Origin: Anisakis pegreffii
Lineage: Eukaryota > Nematoda > Chromadorea > Rhabditida > Anisakidae
Reading direction: 5' to 3'
DNA length: 64,000 bases
NCBI GenBank assembly: GCA_035041965.1
Contig: JAPYMA010002005.1
Coordinates: 1-64,000, forward strand
A program made the translations under genes and the position numbers. Under the pieces are notes generated by a model. It was given only the letters and a program-made list of their open reading frames with translations. It had not been told where the DNA came from and made no database searches. Shown one piece after another: positions 59,301 to 64,000 of this stretch; position 1 is the stretch's first letter; each line of letters opens with the position of its first letter.

Positions 59301-62300
59301 TGAATAAAAGGAACATGTGCAATTACGACGTATTGCAGAACAGACCGATTATATTCACTTTATTTGTTTGGTATTTAGGTGCAGATTCGTCCTTGAACTA
59401 ATAACGTGTGATACGTAACCAACACATAAAGAACTTTATATCACATAAATAATTTATTCTTAACGAATTCGTCTGTCCAAAAATAAACAATTATATTAAA
59501 GTTATCTACGTAATCTTAATCACCTAATTCGCAATCGCTAAGCGTTGAAACCAATAATAATGCAATTCAAACGGAAAGTCTCATGTATTACAGTTGCAAA
59601 AAGATTGTCATTTCGCAATCACTTCTAAAACATATCATGCTTCAGAATCTTATTTCCTGTCCTTGAAAGTTTATGTAAACTTACATATTTCGTGAACTCA
59701 GCAACCCACAAAAGTGGCGATAATCAGAGTGAAATACGGCGATGAATTGAGTCGAGCTTGGGTTAAGGCCCATATCGGGATTCAGGTATCTATTAGACAA
59801 ATAGGTGCTTCTGTCAGTTATCTCTCGAAGTCAGGTATCTGTGAAGCATCCAAGTCAGGTATCTATGGAAGAAACAGATGGTTTCCCTGCATGAACATCA
59901 GTCTAATCCTAAGTCCAAACATAATCAATCCATCGCCCTATTTCATTTTGATTATCACCACATAATCCACAATCACTCATTTATAAGTTCGTCTAACCAA
60001 TATTCGAGCTGTTTCTGTGAAGTATTTTACAAACGCATACAAAATACTATTGGATATGCAATCCATCACGTTGGCTGTTTCATATGATTATTTAAATTGA
60101 CACTCAGAGATGGTATAATATATTTCATGCGGCGCCAAAATATCGAAAACTGTTGCAAAACAAATGAAACGTACAAAATTTTTGGATTAAAACAGGTAAA
60201 AATGTAGATTATAGCGGATCGTAAAATAGCAATGACGATCACAACCGCGTTTTAATCACGCATTCATTATCGTTGGCTAATTCCTCATCTGCATGAATCG
60301 ATAGAATGATTTTGCAAGTTTTGCACAGACTGTATATTGTTTTCATGATTGGTGATAATTTTCAAATTTGTCATAGTTTTGTGTGCGACTATTCCATCGA
60401 AGAGTGCGTCATGTGAGAAGGTGACAGCAAGAAACATAAGAATAAGTCAACAAGGGCGGAAACACTTACATTGGTCCACAGCGAGAGTCTCGCGCACTGC
60501 TAAAGCATTTCTCGTGTTCGTGAAGTGACGGTAATAACAACTGACATGCGTATAGATCCATATCACCCCACATCGCTATCACTTCAGGTATGCGACACTC
60601 GTCGGTTTCTATACGTTCCACGCATGTACGATATTCCGTGATCAGATCACATCCTTGATTTAGTTTTATCAAACTGAAATTCGTCATTTTTATTCTATCT
60701 TCATTGAACATCAGCGACTGTTCCAGTTTTTCAGTCCGTGTTATGCTGAAATATTAACGGATAACTTTTCAGTTTAACACCAATGGGGACTTAATGAAAA
60801 TACTCATAAGTTCAAATTGTTTTGTTCTGTAATGAAACAAAAACTCATGCTATATTCCATTATAGTAAATTTGACGAGAACAAACTTCGTCTATTAAAAA
60901 AACTGGTTCGTCTATTTAATGTTTATCAAACAGCAAATTTGGAAAATTGATTAGAGTTTTTTCGAGAGGTCGTTAATGGGTTCGTTGCCTTTTCTTAATA
61001 TTCTACTGACTGCTCATTACCTATCAGGATAAATTTTGTTGCATGACGAACAATTTTCTATCTCGAGTTCGTTGTGTCCTCTTCGTGTCAAATTAAATCA
61101 CTGAACCAGTTTTGTTCGTTAGTACCTCATTGATGGCACTTATTGAAACTTATTCAAATAGTGAAACGAATTTCGTAATGCAGCACCTCTCAATGATTCA
61201 CGTATATTCAGTTATGCAAACAAGACGAATTGTTCAGCAGTGTGAACGGATAAAATTTGTGTCAAAAGCAGGATATTGGCAATGCGGCAAAAAATTCAAC
61301 GGACACGATTTTCATAACTTTCAGGTATCCTTAGGTGAACTACTCACATTACATTCTTCCACCCGCGTTTTTACTGAATCGCTTTATTGTATGATCACCT
61401 CAAAACTCAACATAAGTAGGCTCACTGATCGGATAATGGAGCTCAGCGCGATCCAAAAAACAGAATTTTTTTAAATATTTCCTCAGAAATCAATAGGTTC
61501 AAAGATAAAACAAAAAAACAATTGAAGCAAGTTTCAGCATTTACGAGCAAGTTTCATGGATTCGAGAATTTATTTAGGACACCGGGTCAATTCACTGAAT
61601 CGATACATAATCGGATTATGACTATAGATAATATTCGTGCGCATTATGCACATATATTTCACTTTGATAATGTTAATATGATGCTTCACATAATGAGGTG
61701 ATTATAATATTTCAGACTGAAATTACGGTAAAATATATCTTTCAGTTTATGCATTTTATTATCAGCATGGTGGTATCAAGTTTTGCAGGATACATTATTT
61801 AACAACAGTGTAGTATGCAGTGCCATGAAAAGATTTTCGTGCAAACTAAATGATGTGTACAGTTAGCAGCAACAATTGTTATGAATTATGCATTATTCTA
61901 GAGTGTATTATGAAAACGCAGTTTTGGCTAAATAGGTTTGAATTGTAAGTGGTTTGCATATGCCTAAGAAAGATGACAGCAAATGTTCTTCAAATGACAG
62001 CTGTGATCTTGAGCTTTAACTGCTCGTGAATATCTAGAGAGCATGGTTTTCTGACTGAAGGTGGCGTTGTTAGAAAGATGATAGATTCTGGAAATTTCAC
62101 TGGAACATTTTCCAAAGTGAGATAAGTCATGAGCTATCGAATATGAGAGTAATATTATCGAGAGTGATAACAATAAAAGGTTTCGAAAAGCTTTCATTTG
62201 AAGCGCAGTATAGGATGAAATGAAAAAAAAAATGATGGATCCATTTGCAGAATCGATACGATAAAGGAAATAAAATGTAAAATGTTCGAAATGCACTCAC

Positions 62301-62818
62301 CTTTCCTTATCGTTCAATAAAGAAATTTGTGTAAAATCAATTTTGTCAATATTACTCTCCCAATTGATCAAATCATTAGAACATTGATCAACACGTTGCT
62401 GAATGTCATTCGGACATCGCCTTAACGCTGTACTATTCGCATTCTCGAGGCTCGGTAGAACTTGCTGTGGAGCTGTTACGGATTGAGGTGACAGCGCAGC
62501 ATTGCTATCGAAAGGATCATCAGCGATCTCCTCCATCTGTCTCGATGGTAAGAGATTAGTCTCAGGAGTAGTACTGTTATTAGTGGCACTTAAGTGCATT
62601 CGAATCGATTCGGAAGCAGTCGATTCATCAGAAGCGTCCTCACAGTCGATCTCGCCATCACCAACCCAGTCGAACGGAATACATGAACCATCTTTACAGG
62701 TGAATGTATTTGCCGGACAATGAGTTGTAGCCTGAGTAGAAGCACATCCGTAAAAGAAGACGAATGGAATAAAGAATATGAGAAGAATATTTCCAGAAGA
62801 TATGTTCATCATAATCAT
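47354..62818 (-). CDS. Secreted multi-module cysteine-rich protein with LDLa domain and Pro-Glu tail
   Basis: The model has 17 exons: 62818-62301, 60745-60470, 57027-56855, 56699-56422, 55991-55743, 54471-54239, 53620-53476, 53112-52924, 52565-52197, 51852-51523, 50462-50241, 50125-49766, 49509-49351, 49084-48926, 48840-48707, 48543-48221, 47967-47354. These give 1577 codons. All junctions are in phase, but the donors of the exons ending at 52924, 51523 and 48221 are my choice among alternatives. Residues 1-27 are a signal peptide (ILLIFFIPFVFFYG core). Residues 34-66 are an LDL-receptor class A domain. The rest is a chain of modules with spaced cysteines (for example CDLITEYRTCVE, CNLTTEFRECVRP, CAAPLINSACG, CAVPVMNDKCGAD), resembling nematode extracellular DUF19 or chondroitin-proteoglycan-4 type domains; that family call is tentative. 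The last exon carries a Pro-Glu repeat tail. There is no obvious transmembrane span or GPI signal. It is probably an extracellular matrix, eggshell or cuticle-associated glycoprotein. Confidence 0.8.
47366..47725 (-). repeat. Degenerate Pro-Glu coding repeat
   Basis: Within the last exon of the cysteine-rich gene, the sequence reads repeated GAACC(A/C/G)GAACC-type units, giving PEPEP, PQPEP, AEPEP and PEPIPEP blocks separated by Ser/Thr-rich spacers. The tail is strongly acidic and probably disordered. Such repeats vary in length between alleles. Confidence 0.85.
49351..49509 (-). other. Exon 13 of the cysteine-rich gene (53 codons)
   Basis: It is flanked by TTTTCAG and GTGAAAC, with phase 0 at both ends. 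It encodes a 53-residue stretch with five cysteines, including SCTIRACEQ and LQLICSRKEQ. It has the same length and phase as the next exon (49084-48926), which fits tandem exon duplication within the gene. Already included in the CDS entry. Confidence 0.8.
55180..55420. repeat. Minisatellite, five copies of a 49-50 bp unit
   Basis: Units begin TCCCTTTCATGG at about 55180, 55230, 55280, 55329 and 55378. They share CTATGATTTTACC and an A-run followed by CACTCAA. Units alternate between GGCACC/GGCGCC and TTTGGATC/TTTATGATC variants. The array lies in the intron between the exons at 55743 and 54471 of the cysteine-rich gene. Confidence 0.95.
57028..60469. other. Large intron (3.4 kb) of the cysteine-rich gene
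   Basis: I found no in-phase cysteine-module exon in this stretch. A candidate acceptor and open frame at 58016-58190 (minus) does not fit the phase of the neighbours and has no donor. A short repeated TCAGGTATCT motif occurs three times at about 59783-59873. An additional small exon cannot be excluded. Confidence 0.5.
60746..62300. other. First intron (1.55 kb) of the cysteine-rich gene
   Basis: It contains a 120-codon plus-strand open frame at 61112-61474 without recognisable similarity. Nothing else is seen. Confidence 0.5.
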
Positions 62819-64000
62819 GATCGCATAGCACTGTCGTCGTCGCGTGCAAGTGCAGTGAAGGCAATGATTGAATGTAGATGAGATCACACATTGACGGTGG
62901 TCATGATGGTGACAGTTCAGTGCTGGATGGATGAATGATGCAACGAATGGGACGGCATGGCCTCAATGTTAACGGCAACCGATTTGATTCGTTATAACAC
63001 CGATTTGGACGTCTAGTGCGTTTTGCAGTGCAATGGAGTTATTCGAAAGATGGATGGATCATCAAGTGAAATCGCAATGCACACCATCCATATATCACAC
63101 ATCCCTTTTTATCATCTTAACCAATTTCATCACAACACCAATTACGAATCAACTAATTAATTCATCATTATTCTTCGTATATTATCTCTCAATACACCTT
63201 TACCCCTCACTATCACCATATCTCAAATCAAAACCCTCAAGAATATCACTTAGCATGCTTGTCCAGCCTTACTTATTTTCGAATCCTCGGTTCCGTTTCG
63301 ATGAGCTTCACTGACATATAGGTATGTTTTCTGGTAATGTCTAATTTCGAGTTTGAACGCATTCACAACTTCAATTGTTTTCCGACTGCATTAAGGCAAA
63401 AATGCACGACTTAAGAAGATAATGACCTTTTCCAGATCGAATTCCATGATTAACCTAGAATGGAGAAGTGCACACACGTGGAGAATGCATTATTTGTTAT
63501 CAAATCGGACATGGTGAGTAGGAATATTTATGAACAACTACTCTAATGAACTGTTAATCTTTTACGGATACTAACTATCATTTATCACTCAGCGAAATTC
63601 ACTTTAATTATTCATTTTCATTGATATCAAAATACATACTAACAATTAGCAATCTCATGTTTATCACTTATTTCATGTTCACTGCAGCATATGTAAACAG
63701 AGTATATCACTCGTACCTATACTGGCTGCACGAAGTTCAGTGACACACCTTAAACGCTTACTGCACCTTTCACTCGGTGTTTGTTGTTGCCCTTCGTTCA
63801 GTGGAAGTGTTTCGTGAATCATACTCGACTGGGTGTTACTCATCAAGATCGTTCTCATTTGCAGTTCTCAAATCAATCATAAACACTCAGCAAGTCTTCG
63901 TGAACTGACACTTATTCAACACACCCATTTTAACGATAATTTTGAAACAACTGATCACAAGTGGATATCGTGAGTCGTGATAGAAAAATGAAGTGTTGAC
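62819..64000. other. 5' flank of the cysteine-rich gene, no gene seen
   Basis: About 1.2 kb upstream of the start codon to the window edge. The leader just before the ATG is open in frame to 62887 but has no other ATG. I see no clear TATA box, spliced-leader site or coding exon. Upstream gene structure may lie beyond the window. Confidence 0.5.

Noticed and set aside
61112..61474. 120-codon plus-strand open frame in the first intron of the cysteine-rich gene
   Set aside because: The frame opens at a TTG codon and has no recognised motif, no signal peptide and no partner exon. Its length is possible by chance.

Overview
The window is AT-rich, intron-dense animal DNA. It most likely comes from a nematode. 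The cysteine-rich extracellular gene, the small exons, the introns mostly of about 100-500 bp and the relaxed splice sites suggest this, but no species marker is present, so the clade is an inference. I rebuilt six multi-exon genes from the sequence by joining splice sites and checking reading phase. All six lie on the minus strand. For every model the exon lengths sum to a whole number of codons. Nothing convincing is coded on the plus strand.

Layout from left to right, so the 3' ends of the genes come first. Positions 1-8956 are intergenic. Positions 8957-12679 hold a WDR37 orthologue (11 exons, 491 aa). Positions 14910-17210 hold a PPTC7-type mitochondrial PP2C phosphatase (5 exons, 322 aa). 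Positions 21607-32321 hold a class V P4-ATPase (ATP10 type) lipid flippase (25 exons, about 1605 aa). Positions 36839-40225 and 41796-44944 hold two tandem type II phosphatidylinositol 4-kinase paralogues (8 exons each, 448 and 458 aa). Positions 47354-62818 hold a long secreted cysteine-rich protein (17 exons in my model, about 1576 aa) with a signal peptide, a degenerate LDL-receptor class A domain, many cysteine-rich modules and a Pro-Glu-rich tail. The gaps between genes are 1.2-9 kb, too wide for a compact nematode operon.

Functional theme, as inference: the flippase and the two PI 4-kinases all act on membrane phospholipid identity in the Golgi, endosome and plasma membrane system. PPTC7 acts at mitochondria and WDR37 is a WD40 scaffold. 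I see no single pathway or cluster logic beyond shared orientation.

The most striking signal is in the PI4K2 pair. Exon 3, with the two acceptor bases and the first 11 intron bases, is identical over 219 bp in the two paralogues, while the compared flanking exons differ at about a quarter of their residues and the introns do not match. This points to a recent, exon-sized gene conversion or to an assembly artefact. Other points of interest are a perfect 34-bp-arm hairpin in a flippase intron, an LDLa domain that has lost exactly the C4-C6 disulfide partners, C-terminal Cys-Cys ends on both PI 4-kinases, and several small repeats.
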